Below are positions 32,063 to 40,305 of a stretch of DNA of 64,000 nucleotides, one piece after another; positions within the stretch are counted from its first letter, which is position 1; every line of letters starts with the position of its first letter. The notes beneath the pieces are model-generated. The model saw only the letters and a list, made by a program, of their open reading frames with translations, did not search any database and had not been told where the DNA came from. Origin of the DNA: JAGZEG01 sp963930185. Its GTDB lineage: Bacteria > Actinomycetota > Coriobacteriia > Coriobacteriales > UMGS124. The stretch is taken from the NCBI GenBank assembly GCA_963930185.1, contig CAWVLT010000002.1, positions 82,482-146,481 on the forward strand, given 5' to 3'. Made by a program: the position numbers and the translations under genes.

Positions 32063-32485
32063 TCAGAGGCCCAGGTCGTCAGCGGACGCACCCCCGCCTG
32101 CCACCGCGTCTGCGATCCCGCCCGTCGACCCGTTCACCGTAACCACGCTGTGCGGGAACACCAGCGTGCTGGCCTTGAGCTTCGTCACGTTGGACACGCT
32201 GACGGCCCCCGAGGCGATGAGGTCCTTGGCGCGGTCGCGCGACGCCGCGTGGCCATTGGCCACAAGCCACGCGTCCAGGCGCGTGGCCCCCTTCTCGGCG
32301 GCCGCCTTCGTCGCGCCGACCGTGGCGCCGGCGTCGTTGGGATCGGGGATGGGCCGGCCAAAGTAGTCGCGCTCCACGTGGCGCGCCTTGATGCGGGCTA
32401 TGGCATGCGCCCGCGCGCGCTTCGCTCGCGTGTTGCCGCCCTCCTGGGAGGTGCCGTCGTTAGCCTCGTCAATTCGCACGCGCAT
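32063..32485 (-). CDS. Small S4-domain RNA-binding protein
   Basis: 140 residues. The N-terminal half is basic (KRARAHAIARIKARHVERDYFGRP), and the C-terminal half is an S4 RNA-binding fold: TRLDAWLVANGHAASRDRAKDLIASGAVSVSNVTKLKASTLVFPHSVVTVNG. S4 modules of this type sit at the N-terminus of TlyA-like methyltransferases and pseudouridine synthases, but here no catalytic domain follows. It may be a stand-alone RNA-binding protein of the Hsp15/RqcP sort, although its S4 is at the C-terminal rather than N-terminal end. GGAAAGG upstream of ATG 32485. Confidence 0.75.
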   Translation of the reverse strand: MRVRIDEANDGTSQEGGNTRAKRARAHAIARIKARHVERDYFGRPIPDPNDAGATVGATKAAAEKGATRLDAWLVANGHAASRDRAKDLIASGAVSVSNVTKLKASTLVFPHSVVTVNGSTGGIADAVAGGGASADDLGL

Positions 32486-32559
32486 GTGGGAGCCTTTCCG
32501 TGTTTCTCGTTCCTTCTTCGCCTTTCGCGGGACAGGCGCCGCGTCCCGTCCGGCCTCGT

Positions 32560-33483
32560 CTACTCGTGCGTCACGCGCTGGTCGCCAAAGGCCCAGCCGT
32601 AGTTCATCTGGGCGCCGTCGTGGTAGCCGATCACGCCGCAGCCGCTGGCCGGCACGATGATGACGCCGCCGTCACCGCCGCGGTCCTCGATGCGCGCAAG
32701 CGTGTCGCGCGCGGCCTCGCGAACCGTCTGGCCGGCGAACAGGACGCGGGCGTGCACCTGGTAGGCGGCGGTCTCCTTGATGAAGAACTCCCCCGTGCCC
32801 GTGCAGCTCACGGCCACCGTCGCCTGGTTGGCGTACGTGCCGGCACCCACCAGGGGCGAGTCGCCCACGCGCCCGGGCTGCTGACCGGTGACGCCGCCGG
32901 TGGAGGTGCCTGCGGCGATCTGCCCGCGCGCGTCGCGCGCCACGGCGCCGATGGTTCCGTGCCGCGGGCCCGCGGCGTGCTTGGCCTTGTACTCCTCGAG
33001 CATCTGGCGGCGATGCTCGGTCACGAAGAACTCGTTTGGCACCTGCTCGATGCCCCACTCGTCGAGGAGCTCGGGCGAGGGAGAGGAGAACAGCACGTGG
33101 CGCGTCTTGTCCATGACGGCACGGGCGACGTCGATGGGGTGCCTGGCCGTGGTGAGGCCGCAGGCGGCGCCGGTCGAGCCGTCGCCGAGCATCAGGCAGC
33201 TGTCGAGCTCGGCCTTGCCCTCGAGCGTGAGCGCCGCACCGCGCCCGGCGTTGAAGCTCGGCGCGTCCTCCATCACGTGGATGGCGGCGATCACCGCCTC
33301 CAGGGCGGGCTCGCCCGCCTCGAGCTTGGCGAAACCGGCGGCCAGGGCGCGCTGCATCGCCTCGTCCGCCTGCGCCCGTTCCTCGGGGGTGTCCTCACGG
33401 TCGCGCTTGCCCGCGCCGCCGTGGATGACGAGCAGGACCCCGTCCTGCCCGCCGACCTCGATCACATGTGGCTCGTTTGCCAT
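32560..33483 (-). CDS. iaaA: Isoaspartyl peptidase / plant-type L-asparaginase
   Basis: 307 residues from ATG 33483 (GGGAG upstream). Ntn-hydrolase: LLVIHGGAGKRD at the N-terminus, PSFNAGRGAALTLEG around 75-90, the autocleavage site RHGTIGAVARD with nucleophile Thr177, and the substrate loop GQQPGRVGDSPLVGAGTYAN plus SCTGTGEFFI. The proenzyme is expected to cut itself before Thr177 to give alpha and beta chains. It removes isoaspartyl dipeptides from damaged proteins and may hydrolyse asparagine. The tail contains a short extension compared with the E. coli enzyme. Confidence 0.92.
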   Translation of the reverse strand: MANEPHVIEVGGQDGVLLVIHGGAGKRDREDTPEERAQADEAMQRALAAGFAKLEAGEPALEAVIAAIHVMEDAPSFNAGRGAALTLEGKAELDSCLMLGDGSTGAACGLTTARHPIDVARAVMDKTRHVLFSSPSPELLDEWGIEQVPNEFFVTEHRRQMLEEYKAKHAAGPRHGTIGAVARDARGQIAAGTSTGGVTGQQPGRVGDSPLVGAGTYANQATVAVSCTGTGEFFIKETAAYQVHARVLFAGQTVREAARDTLARIEDRGGDGGVIIVPASGCGVIGYHDGAQMNYGWAFGDQRVTHE

Positions 33484-33499
33484 GTCGGATCTCCCTTTC

Positions 33500-34108
33500 T
33501 CACGCCTCGCGGCTCGCGTCGTCATGCGAGGCCTGCGCCTGTCCCTGCGCTGCGCCTGCGGCGGCCGGCTCGGGCCTGCCGGATGCGGCGCCCTGACTGC
33601 CGGGGGTCGGGGCGGCCTGCCCGCTAGGCGCGGGGACGGCCTGCTCGACTGCCGCGCGCTGCTTCTCCTCCTTGATGCGCTGCGCGGCCTGCGTCTCCTC
33701 GCGGCGCTCGGCCACCAGCTTGAACGAAAGCCACGTCACCACGATCGCCACCACGGCAGGCAGCACGGGATAGAGGACGAAGATGTACCCGTGCGCATAC
33801 AGACAGACCGCCAGCGCCGCCACGTCGACCGCGGAGACGATCACCATGACCGCGCGATACAGGCGCGTCTTCTTGATCGCGAAGCTGCGCCAGATCCCCA
33901 GCATGCCGCCGGCGATGGAGACCAGCCCGGCCACCAGCATCGACACCGAGGCGAAGATTCCCTGGTAGACCGTGATGCCACGCGCATCGAGATCGGCCGA
34001 CAAGCCGGGCGCGAGCAGGCCGAACAGGCCCACGATCGCCACACCGATCGACAGGCCGCCCAACCCGCACAACACCCATACCAGGGCCTTCAAAGCCTTT
34101 CGCGTCAT
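33500..34108 (-). CDS. Four-helix membrane protein with disordered tail
   Basis: 202 residues from ATG 34108 (GGGGAG upstream). Four membrane segments (about 8-28, 46-66, 78-98, 102-124) and a cytoplasmic tail with a charged helix (RREETQAAQRIKEEKQRAAVEQA) and a Pro/Ala/Gly/Gln-rich stretch. No known family recognised. It ends 16 bases before the peptidase gene start, so the two are probably co-transcribed. Confidence 0.75.
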   Translation of the reverse strand: MTRKALKALVWVLCGLGGLSIGVAIVGLFGLLAPGLSADLDARGITVYQGIFASVSMLVAGLVSIAGGMLGIWRSFAIKKTRLYRAVMVIVSAVDVAALAVCLYAHGYIFVLYPVLPAVVAIVVTWLSFKLVAERREETQAAQRIKEEKQRAAVEQAVPAPSGQAAPTPGSQGAASGRPEPAAAGAAQGQAQASHDDASREA

Positions 34109-34323
34109 CGTGCCCACTCCCCTCGCCGAGTTGTTGGATGTTTATCCCGGCGCACCGGGTAATCCGCATTGCAAATAGCATAGACTACGTACGAGGCGCG
34201 TACCCCGTGAATCGCAAATGGCGCCCCGCGACATGCAAGCGACAGATCAGCCCATGCGAACCGCGACGTCGCCGGACGCAGGCGCCGCGCTCCGCCAGCG
34301 GGCAGGGAGCAAAGGAGAGGACG

Positions 34324-35475
34324 ATGGAGACTTCGGGCCTGGCACCAACCAAGAAGCTGGGATTCGGCTGCATGAGGCTGCCGCTCACCGACCCCGATGA
34401 CACCACCTCGGTGGACGTCGCGCAGTTCGAGCAGATGATCGACGAGTTCCTCGCCGCCGGCTTCACGTACTTCGACACCGCGTACATGTACCACAACCAC
34501 ACCAGCGAGACGTTCGTGCGGCAGGCCCTGGTGCGCCGCCATGCGCGCGACGAGTTCACGCTGGCGACCAAGCTGCCGTGCATGAGCCTGGTCGAGAACG
34601 GCACTCCGCAGGACATGCAGCGCATCTTTGACGAGCAGCTGGAGAAGTGCGGCGTCGAGTTCTTTGACTACTACCTGCTGCACAACCTCAACGCCAAGGA
34701 CTGGCCGTGCGTGCAAAAGCTCGACGCCTTTGGCTTTGCCAGCAAGCTCAAGGAGCAGGGCAAGATTCGTCACCTGGGCTTCTCGTTCCACGACAGCCCC
34801 GAGCTGCTTGACGAGATCCTGACCGCCCATCCCGAGGTCGAGTTCGTGCAGTTACAGATCAACTACCTGGACTGGGACGACCCCTCGATCTGCTCGCGCG
34901 CGAACTACGAGGTCGTCCGCAAGCACGGCAAGAAGGTCATCGTGATGGAGCCGGTCAAGGGCGGCGCCCTGGCCAAGGTGCCCGAGCGCGCCGAGGTCCT
35001 GCTCAGGGGCGCCCGGCCCGACCTTTCGTGCGCCTCGTGGGGCATCCGCTACGCAGCGAGCCTGCCGGACGTCATGTGCGTGCTGTCGGGCATGTCCACC
35101 CTCGAGCAGCTGCGCGACAACGTGGGCTACATGGGCGACTTCGAGCCTCTGTCTGATGACGAGCGCCAGGTGCTCGACCAGGCGGCCCTCATCGTGAAGC
35201 AGTCCAACGCCATCGCCTGCACCTCCTGCCACTACTGCGAGGAGAACTGCCCGCAGGGCATCCCGATCCCCGCGTACTTCACGCTGTACAACGAGGAGCT
35301 GGCCAGCGTCGACCGCGAGAGCGACCGCGCGGCGCGCGACGCCCGCTACCGCGAGCTCGCCGAGACCAACGCGCCCGCCTCGGCCTGCGTCGAGTGCAAC
35401 GCCTGCGCGGACAACTGCCCGCAGCACCTACCCATCCCCGAGCTGCTCAAGAAGATCGTCAGGCGCTACGAGTAG
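34324..35475 (+). CDS. Aldo-keto reductase with C-terminal iron-sulfur clusters
   Basis: 383 residues from ATG 34324 with AAAGGAGAGG upstream. The AKR barrel keeps the catalytic tetrad Asp51-Tyr56-Lys83-His120 (FDTAYMY, ATKLP, YYLLHN). The C-terminal 90 residues carry two ferredoxin-type cluster motifs, CTSCHYCEENCP and CVECNACADNCP. This fused type, common in anaerobes, can pass electrons between iron-sulfur carriers and a carbonyl substrate. The divergent promoter region (34109-34323) has near-direct copies of (T/C)GCAAAT(A/G)GC, possible regulator sites. Confidence 0.92.
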   Translation: METSGLAPTKKLGFGCMRLPLTDPDDTTSVDVAQFEQMIDEFLAAGFTYFDTAYMYHNHTSETFVRQALVRRHARDEFTLATKLPCMSLVENGTPQDMQRIFDEQLEKCGVEFFDYYLLHNLNAKDWPCVQKLDAFGFASKLKEQGKIRHLGFSFHDSPELLDEILTAHPEVEFVQLQINYLDWDDPSICSRANYEVVRKHGKKVIVMEPVKGGALAKVPERAEVLLRGARPDLSCASWGIRYAASLPDVMCVLSGMSTLEQLRDNVGYMGDFEPLSDDERQVLDQAALIVKQSNAIACTSCHYCEENCPQGIPIPAYFTLYNEELASVDRESDRAARDARYRELAETNAPASACVECNACADNCPQHLPIPELLKKIVRRYE

Positions 35476-35531
35476 CGCGCGCCGTGCGTCGGGCACCGGG
35501 CGCCGCCGTGCGCCAGGCGCCGCCGTGCGTC

Positions 35532-35629
35532 GGACGCGTCGGGCCCCAGAGCAGTCAGCCCGACGCGTCCTGCCCATCTCGGCAGATCGAGCGACCGCGT
35601 TTGTGCTGGCGCTCGATCTGCCGCGTTTA
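35532..35629 (+). terminator. Two tandem terminators after the aldo-keto reductase
   Basis: First stem GGACGCGTCGGGC with GCCCGACGCGTCC (13 bp, 35532-35570). Second stem CGGCAGATCGAGCG with CGCTCGATCTGCCG (14 bp, 35580-35623), followed by CGTTTATT. Two strong hairpins in a row suggest tight insulation from the downstream DNA. Confidence 0.85.
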
Positions 35630-35687
35630 TTCCCGCACCCTCTTTTCTTCTGTTTGTTTTTCGTTTGACGCCGAAATGACCCCCGGA

Positions 35688-35862
35688 ATGGAAAGTTTTG
35701 GGGTTTCGGAACGACTGTGCGATTTTGCTAGTATTCCTTTAATTATATTAATTGAACTATAACTTAAGTAAATGTATCAAAATTTGCTACTATTTAATAT
35801 TCATGAACCACAGTGGATCAAGCCTGAGATTCAACTCATTCCAAAGTGGGATTTCTTTCCAT
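35688..35862. repeat. Inverted-repeat-bounded AT-rich locus (175 bp)
   Basis: Left arm 35688-35717 begins ATGGAAAG and, after an 8-base block, runs on with TTTCGGAACGA; right arm 35832-35862 is its imperfect inverse (ATGGAAAG, mismatched block, TTTGGAATGA when read on the minus strand). The interior is AT-rich, with TTTAATTATATTAATTG. The pattern of paired ends around an unpaired block matches the other loci of this class. No ORF. Confidence 0.5.
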
Positions 35863-35908
35863 CACGGCGCCCAAAACGCAGAAAAACAGCTTCCGCGACG
35901 TCAAAACG

Positions 35909-35954
35909 AAGGCCCGTGCCGACCACATCCATGGACTCCTGCGGCACGGGCCTT
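35909..35954. terminator. Strong hairpin, orientation unclear
   Basis: A perfect 13-bp stem, AAGGCCCGTGCCG with CGGCACGGGCCTT. A-rich before and CTT after, so it could stop transcription on either strand. There is no nearby gene it obviously serves, other than read-through from the reductase side or antisense transcription from the tetR side. Confidence 0.6.
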
Positions 35955-36063
35955 GCTCACAGGGAGCTGCTAAGCGTCTGTTTCTCAACATCTGTCGGTT
36001 ATTTCTACACATGTTGCGCAACCCCGCACAGTGTGGCGTAACCGCGGTATCATGGGCAAGTCC

Positions 36064-36107
36064 CAACGACTGGCCCAACAACGACTGCCCCACAACGACT
36101 GGCCTAA
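36064..36107. repeat. 15-bp tandem repeats upstream of tetR
   Basis: CAACGACTGGCCCAA, CAACGACTGCCCCA and CAACGACTGGCCTAA follow head to tail, with a decayed fourth unit reaching the ribosome-binding site of the TetR gene at 36126. Their place suggests a role in tetR expression (operator array or leader), but they are direct, not inverted, which is unusual for a TetR dimer site. Confidence 0.65.
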
Positions 36108-36125
36108 CAACAACCGGGAGACATC

Positions 36126-36710
36126 ATGGCACGCAAGCCGGACCGACGCTCCGAACGCACGGAGAACGACCTCATGGACGCAATGGTCGCGCTCATCGTG
36201 GAGAAAGACTACGGTAAGATCACAGTCAGCGAGATCGCGCGGCGAGCAGGCGTCGACCGAACCACCTTCTACCAGCACTACACGTCAAAGGACGATCTGG
36301 TTCTCGCTGTGGAACGCCGGCGCGTGGCAAAGCTCATGGAGACGTTTGGCCCCTCCCTGGAAAGCGACCACCCGGTTTCCAGGGAGATGCTGAGGCAGGC
36401 ACTCCTGGTCCTCATGGATCAGGACGCCTGCCTTGACCGCCGCATCGCCCTGACGCCCTCGTACGACTTTCTGCTGGCCGACGCCAAGCGGCTCCTGAGC
36501 AGGCTCGCGCGCAAGGCGCTCAGGGCGGGCAGCGACCTTGACGAGCGGCATGCGGCCCTATGTGCCGAGTTCTGCGCGGCGGGGATGCTTGCCGGGTACG
36601 TCGAATGGATCAGGTCCGGCGAGACGATCCCCGTCGAGCAGCTCGCCTCGACGCTCACCGACCTCGTGTTCCAAGGCATAGAGGGCACTGTCGGTCAGGC
36701 CCAGGCCTAG
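36126..36710 (+). CDS. TetR/AcrR-family transcriptional regulator
   Basis: 194 residues. The N-terminal helix-turn-helix is clear: AMVALIVEKDYGKITVSEIARRAGVDRTTFYQHYTSKDDLVLAV (about 20-63). The C-terminal ligand domain ends with EWIRSGETIPVEQLASTLTDLVFQGIEG, typical of the TetR_C group of Firmicutes/actinobacteria. No efflux or enzyme gene is next to it; the adjacent gene is the convergent histidine kinase. Its target therefore cannot be inferred from context. Confidence 0.9.
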   Translation: MARKPDRRSERTENDLMDAMVALIVEKDYGKITVSEIARRAGVDRTTFYQHYTSKDDLVLAVERRRVAKLMETFGPSLESDHPVSREMLRQALLVLMDQDACLDRRIALTPSYDFLLADAKRLLSRLARKALRAGSDLDERHAALCAEFCAAGMLAGYVEWIRSGETIPVEQLASTLTDLVFQGIEGTVGQAQA

Positions 36711-36717
36711 GAAGTGC

Positions 36718-38481
36718 CTAGAGCATCGGCGTGCGGTAGTCGTCGGCAGAGACGTCCTCGCGCAGCCATGCGTCATCGTCCGCGGCATGGAAGGTCACGG
36801 TGACGGTCGTGCCCACCCCCAGCTCGCTAGCGATGTCCAGGCGCGCGTCATGGCAGCGCGCGGCATGCTTGACGATGGCAAGCCCCAGCCCGGTGCCGCC
36901 CGTCGTGCGCGAGCGGCTCGTGTCCACGCGATAGAAGCGCGCGAACACCTTCTCCAGGTTCTCGGCCGCAATGCCGATGCCCGTGTCGCTGACGCTCACG
37001 TACGGCCGCGCCTGCTCGTCCAGGCCGGTGCGGACGCTCACGGTGCCACCGGGCCTGTTGTAGCGAATCGCGTTGTCGCACAGGTTGAAGACGAGCTGGT
37101 CCACGAGCTTGGACATGCCCAGCGTCAGCGCCGAGGGACAGCCCTCGAGCAAAGACAGCCTGACGTCGGCCGCCTCGGCACGCGTGGCCAGGCGCGACAC
37201 CACGCTCTGCGCAACCTGGGCCAGGTCAACCGGCTCGCACGTGCCCAGCACGCCGTCCACGCGCTCGGCCTCGTCCATCTTCGAGAGCGTGAGGATGTCG
37301 TTGACCAGCGCGGTGAGGTGCGTGGACTCGTCGTGGATGCGCCGCGCGAACTCGGGCACGTCGGCGGGGGCGGCGATGCCCGTCTCGATGAGCTCGGCGT
37401 AGCCCGAGATCGAGGTGAGCGGCGTCTTGAGCTCGTGGGTGACGTTGGCGGTGAACTCCACGCGCATCAGGTCGTTGTCCGACAGGCGCAGCACCTGCTC
37501 GTCGATCTGGCGGCGCTGCTCGTCCATGCGCCGCAGCAGCGGCATGACCTCGCGATAGGCGTGCTCGCCGCTCTCGAGGGGACGCGCGGGATCGATGGCG
37601 TCAAGCGGCACCATGAGCCGGCGGGCAAGCACGCGCGACACCACGAAGCACAGCCCCACGAGCACGACCAGCGTCACGAACGTGAGGGGCAGCAGGTTGG
37701 CGAGAAGGCCAACAGCCCCGCTGCGCGAGATGGCGATGCGCAGCACCCAGCCGTTGTCGAGCAGCCGCGCCCCGTAGATCAGGACCTCCGAGAGCGTCGA
37801 GCTGCTGCGTACCTCCGAGCCCGTGCCGCCGGCCAGCGCCTCCACCACCTCGGGGCGGTCGGCGTGGTTGCCCATCTGGGAGGGGTCCTGCTGGTTGTCG
37901 TAGATCACCGTGCCGTCGGGCTCGATGAGCGTCAGGCGCGTGCCCTCCATCTCCAGCCCGCTGGCAAGGCCCACGGGGTCGTCGGTCTCGTTGAGGACCG
38001 CCGCCACCGCGGAGCACTCCTGGAGCAGCTCGTTTTCGCTCGCGTCGATGATGGAGCGCTGCATGAAGGTCGCCGACAGGATCACGCACACCACAAGGGT
38101 GCATGCCGCGAGGGCGAAAAACGACCAGAAGAGGCTGGTGCGCATCGAGGGGTGCCGGTGCGTCGCGCCCGTCTCCGCGTGCTCCTCGGATTCCGCCCGG
38201 GGTGCAGGCTCCCCCTCGTCCTCCCCGCCTTCGCCCGACGCGACGGCGCCCTCGGAGGCAAAGCCGAACAGCGTCACGCTGGCGCGTCCACGGCGCGGGG
38301 AGTCGTCATCCTCGGACACCACGCCCGGGCCCGACGCGGCCGTCTCGCCCGACGCGCCGTTCGCATCCGAAACGATGACGGCTCCCGAAGCGTCGGTCGT
38401 CCCGGGCCCCGAAGGGGCGCCGGCCTCGCCCGCCCCCGGCGTCATGTGGGCGCCGCGGCCCATCAGCGTGAAGGCTGCCAT
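36718..38481 (-). CDS. Sensor histidine kinase (PhoR/SenX3-like)
   Basis: 587 residues. An unusual 115-residue cytoplasmic N-terminus, rich in Gly/Ala/Glu/Asp, precedes membrane segment 1 (about 116-138), an extracytoplasmic PAS-like sensor (about 139-255, with LTLIEPDGTVIYDNQ), segment 2 (about 258-282), a HAMP-like linker and the kinase. H-box: FTANVTHELKTPLTSISGYAELIE with His349. N-box: LCDNAIRYNRPGG; G-boxes: DTGIGIAAENLEKVF and GGTGLGLAIVKHAA. It follows its response regulator by 11 bases. Next to pstB, it probably senses phosphate limitation. Confidence 0.9.
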   Translation of the reverse strand: MAAFTLMGRGAHMTPGAGEAGAPSGPGTTDASGAVIVSDANGASGETAASGPGVVSEDDDSPRRGRASVTLFGFASEGAVASGEGGEDEGEPAPRAESEEHAETGATHRHPSMRTSLFWSFFALAACTLVVCVILSATFMQRSIIDASENELLQECSAVAAVLNETDDPVGLASGLEMEGTRLTLIEPDGTVIYDNQQDPSQMGNHADRPEVVEALAGGTGSEVRSSSTLSEVLIYGARLLDNGWVLRIAISRSGAVGLLANLLPLTFVTLVVLVGLCFVVSRVLARRLMVPLDAIDPARPLESGEHAYREVMPLLRRMDEQRRQIDEQVLRLSDNDLMRVEFTANVTHELKTPLTSISGYAELIETGIAAPADVPEFARRIHDESTHLTALVNDILTLSKMDEAERVDGVLGTCEPVDLAQVAQSVVSRLATRAEAADVRLSLLEGCPSALTLGMSKLVDQLVFNLCDNAIRYNRPGGTVSVRTGLDEQARPYVSVSDTGIGIAAENLEKVFARFYRVDTSRSRTTGGTGLGLAIVKHAARCHDARLDIASELGVGTTVTVTFHAADDDAWLREDVSADDYRTPML

Positions 38482-38492
38482 CGCGCATCACC

Positions 38493-39164
38493 CTATCCGC
38501 GCAGGCGGTAGCCCACGCCACGCACGGTCTCGATCGCGGCGCTCGATCCCTCGAGCTTGCTGCGCAGGGTCTGGACGTGCACGTCAACCGTGCGGCTGCC
38601 GCCGTCAAAGTCCCACCCCCACACCTGCTTGAGCAGGCCGTCGCGCGTGCAGACGATGCCGGGGTGCGCCATGAGGTACGCGAGCAGGTCGAACTCGCGC
38701 AGGGTGAGCGAGACGGGCTTGCCGCCCACGCTCGCCTCGTGGCGCGAGGGAGACAGACGGATGTCGCCCACGACCAGCGTGTCATCGGAGGGTGCGAGGC
38801 GCTTCGCGCGACGCAGCAGGGCGCGGCAGCGGCTCACCAGCTCCATCATGCCAAACGGCTTGGAGAGGTAGTCGTCCGCCCCGCCGTCGAGGGCCACCAC
38901 CGTGTCGAACTCGGTGTCCTTTGCGGTCACCATCATCACGGGGATGTCGGCCGTGGCGGGGTTCGCGCGCAGGCGCTTGAGGATCTGCAGGCCGTCCGCG
39001 TCGGGCAGCATGATGTCCAGCAGGATGGCGTCGGGAAGGCGTCGCTCGCAGGCCGCCTTAAACTCCGCGTCGGTGGCGAACCCCTCGACCTCCAGGCCCG
39101 ACTGGGCCAGAGTGTAGACGGTGAGCTCGCGAATGTTTCGCTCGTCTTCCACGTAGTAGATCAT
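38493..39164 (-). CDS. OmpR/PhoB-family response regulator
   Basis: 223 residues from ATG 39164 (MIYYVEDERN, with GAGAGG upstream); the frame extends to 39257 but without a start site. Receiver domain with phospho-acceptor Asp50 (AILLDIMLPDADG) and Lys102 (YLSKPFG); C-terminal winged helix with REFDLLAYLMAHPGIVCTRDGLLKQVWGWDFDGGSRTVDVHVQTLRSKL. The partner kinase gene follows. The control target is likely the Pho regulon, given pstB upstream. Confidence 0.92.
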   Translation of the reverse strand: MIYYVEDERNIRELTVYTLAQSGLEVEGFATDAEFKAACERRLPDAILLDIMLPDADGLQILKRLRANPATADIPVMMVTAKDTEFDTVVALDGGADDYLSKPFGMMELVSRCRALLRRAKRLAPSDDTLVVGDIRLSPSRHEASVGGKPVSLTLREFDLLAYLMAHPGIVCTRDGLLKQVWGWDFDGGSRTVDVHVQTLRSKLEGSSAAIETVRGVGYRLRG

Positions 39165-39311
39165 TGCCGCCGCACCTCTCAGACGCCCGACTGCCCGCAG
39201 GCCGCACCGGGGAATCGTCGCGGCACCGTCGCGCCCGGGCTCACATGCGCCCGGCACGCGGCGGCCCCGAACACCCCCGTGCGGTGTTTTCCGGTTCCGA
39301 ACAGGGCTATC

Positions 39312-40142
39312 TTAGCTGAAGCGGCCGTTGATGTAGTCGCTCGTGCGCTGATCTCGAGGATCCTCAAAGATCTGCTTGGTGTCGCCGTACTCCACCATCT
39401 CGCCGAGCAGGAAGAAGGCGGTGCTGTCGGCCACGCGGGCAGCCTGCTGCATGTTGTGCGTGACGATGATGACCGTGCGGTCCTTCTTGAGCTCGCAGGT
39501 GAGCTCTTCCACCATCTTGGTCGAGATGGGGTCCAGCGCCGAGGTGGGCTCGTCCATCAGCAGGACGTCGGGCTTCACCGCCAGGGCGCGGGCGATGCAC
39601 AGGCGCTGCTGCTGGCCGCCCGACAGGCCCAGGGCGCTCTTGTTGAGACGGTCCTTGACCTCGTCCCAGATGGCGGCGGCGCGCAGGGACTCCTCGACCA
39701 CCTGGTCGAGGTCGGAGCGCTTGCGGATGCCGTGGGCGCGCGGGGCGTAGGCGATGTTGTCGTAGATGCTCATGGGGAAGGGGTTGGGGCGCTGGAACAC
39801 CATGCCCACGCGGCGGCGCAGGGCATAGGGGTCCATGTCGCGGTAGATGTCGTCGCCCGAGATGGTGATCTTGCCGTCGATGCGGCAGCCCTTGATGAGG
39901 TCGTTCATGCGGTTGAGACAGCGCAGGAAGGTGGACTTGCCGCAACCGGAGGGGCCGATGAAGGCGGTCACCTTGTTCTCGTAGATGTTCATCGAGACGC
40001 CCTTGAGGGCCTGGAAGTCACCGTAGTACAGGTCGAGGTTCTCGACCGCGACCTTGGGCTCCACACCGCCCACGTAGCTATAGGCACCCTCGACCGACCT
40101 TACCTGCTCGTTGGCAACGGCCACGCTCGCGACAGAACTCAA
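39312..40142 (-). CDS. pstB: Phosphate ABC transporter ATP-binding protein
   Basis: 276 residues if it starts at TTG 40142, favoured because GGGAGGA lies 5 bases upstream; an ATG at 40199 is in frame but has no ribosome-binding site. Walker A FIGPSGCGKST (from about 61), signature LSGGQQQRLCIARALAV, Walker B VLLMDEPTSALD, and the PstB-typical DLYYGDFQALKGVSM and FQRPNPFPMSIYDNIAY. It powers high-affinity phosphate import. The permease and binding-protein genes pstSCA and phoU, which usually flank it, are absent here: the neighbour upstream is a DUF523 gene. Confidence 0.93.
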   Translation of the reverse strand: MSSVASVAVANEQVRSVEGAYSYVGGVEPKVAVENLDLYYGDFQALKGVSMNIYENKVTAFIGPSGCGKSTFLRCLNRMNDLIKGCRIDGKITISGDDIYRDMDPYALRRRVGMVFQRPNPFPMSIYDNIAYAPRAHGIRKRSDLDQVVEESLRAAAIWDEVKDRLNKSALGLSGGQQQRLCIARALAVKPDVLLMDEPTSALDPISTKMVEELTCELKKDRTVIIVTHNMQQAARVADSTAFFLLGEMVEYGDTKQIFEDPRDQRTSDYINGRFS

Positions 40143-40305
40143 GGCATCCTCCCAAGACGGCTTCGTGAACACCCACGCGCCGGACGGCCGTCCGGACATG
40201 CGGGCACATTCTTGGGAGAAGGATACGACCCCACGGCCACGCCCGGGCAAGGCGCGTGTCAGGGGTCTGTAAGCTCGCTATGCAGATCGTGCGAACGAGG
40301 CGCGG

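Larger units (their letters stand above)
35476..36125. other. Intergenic region between aldo-keto reductase and TetR genes
   Basis: 650 bases without a supported ORF: two tandem terminator hairpins (35532-35623), the AT-rich inverted-repeat locus 35688-35862, another hairpin (35909-35954), and 15-bp tandem repeats before tetR (36064-36107). The stretch 35640-35830 is the most AT-rich DNA in the window. Confidence 0.6.

Noticed and set aside
35752..35973. 73-codon ORF in the AT-rich island
   Set aside because: No ribosome-binding site, runs through the right arm of an inverted repeat and a hairpin; composition typical of random AT-rich DNA.
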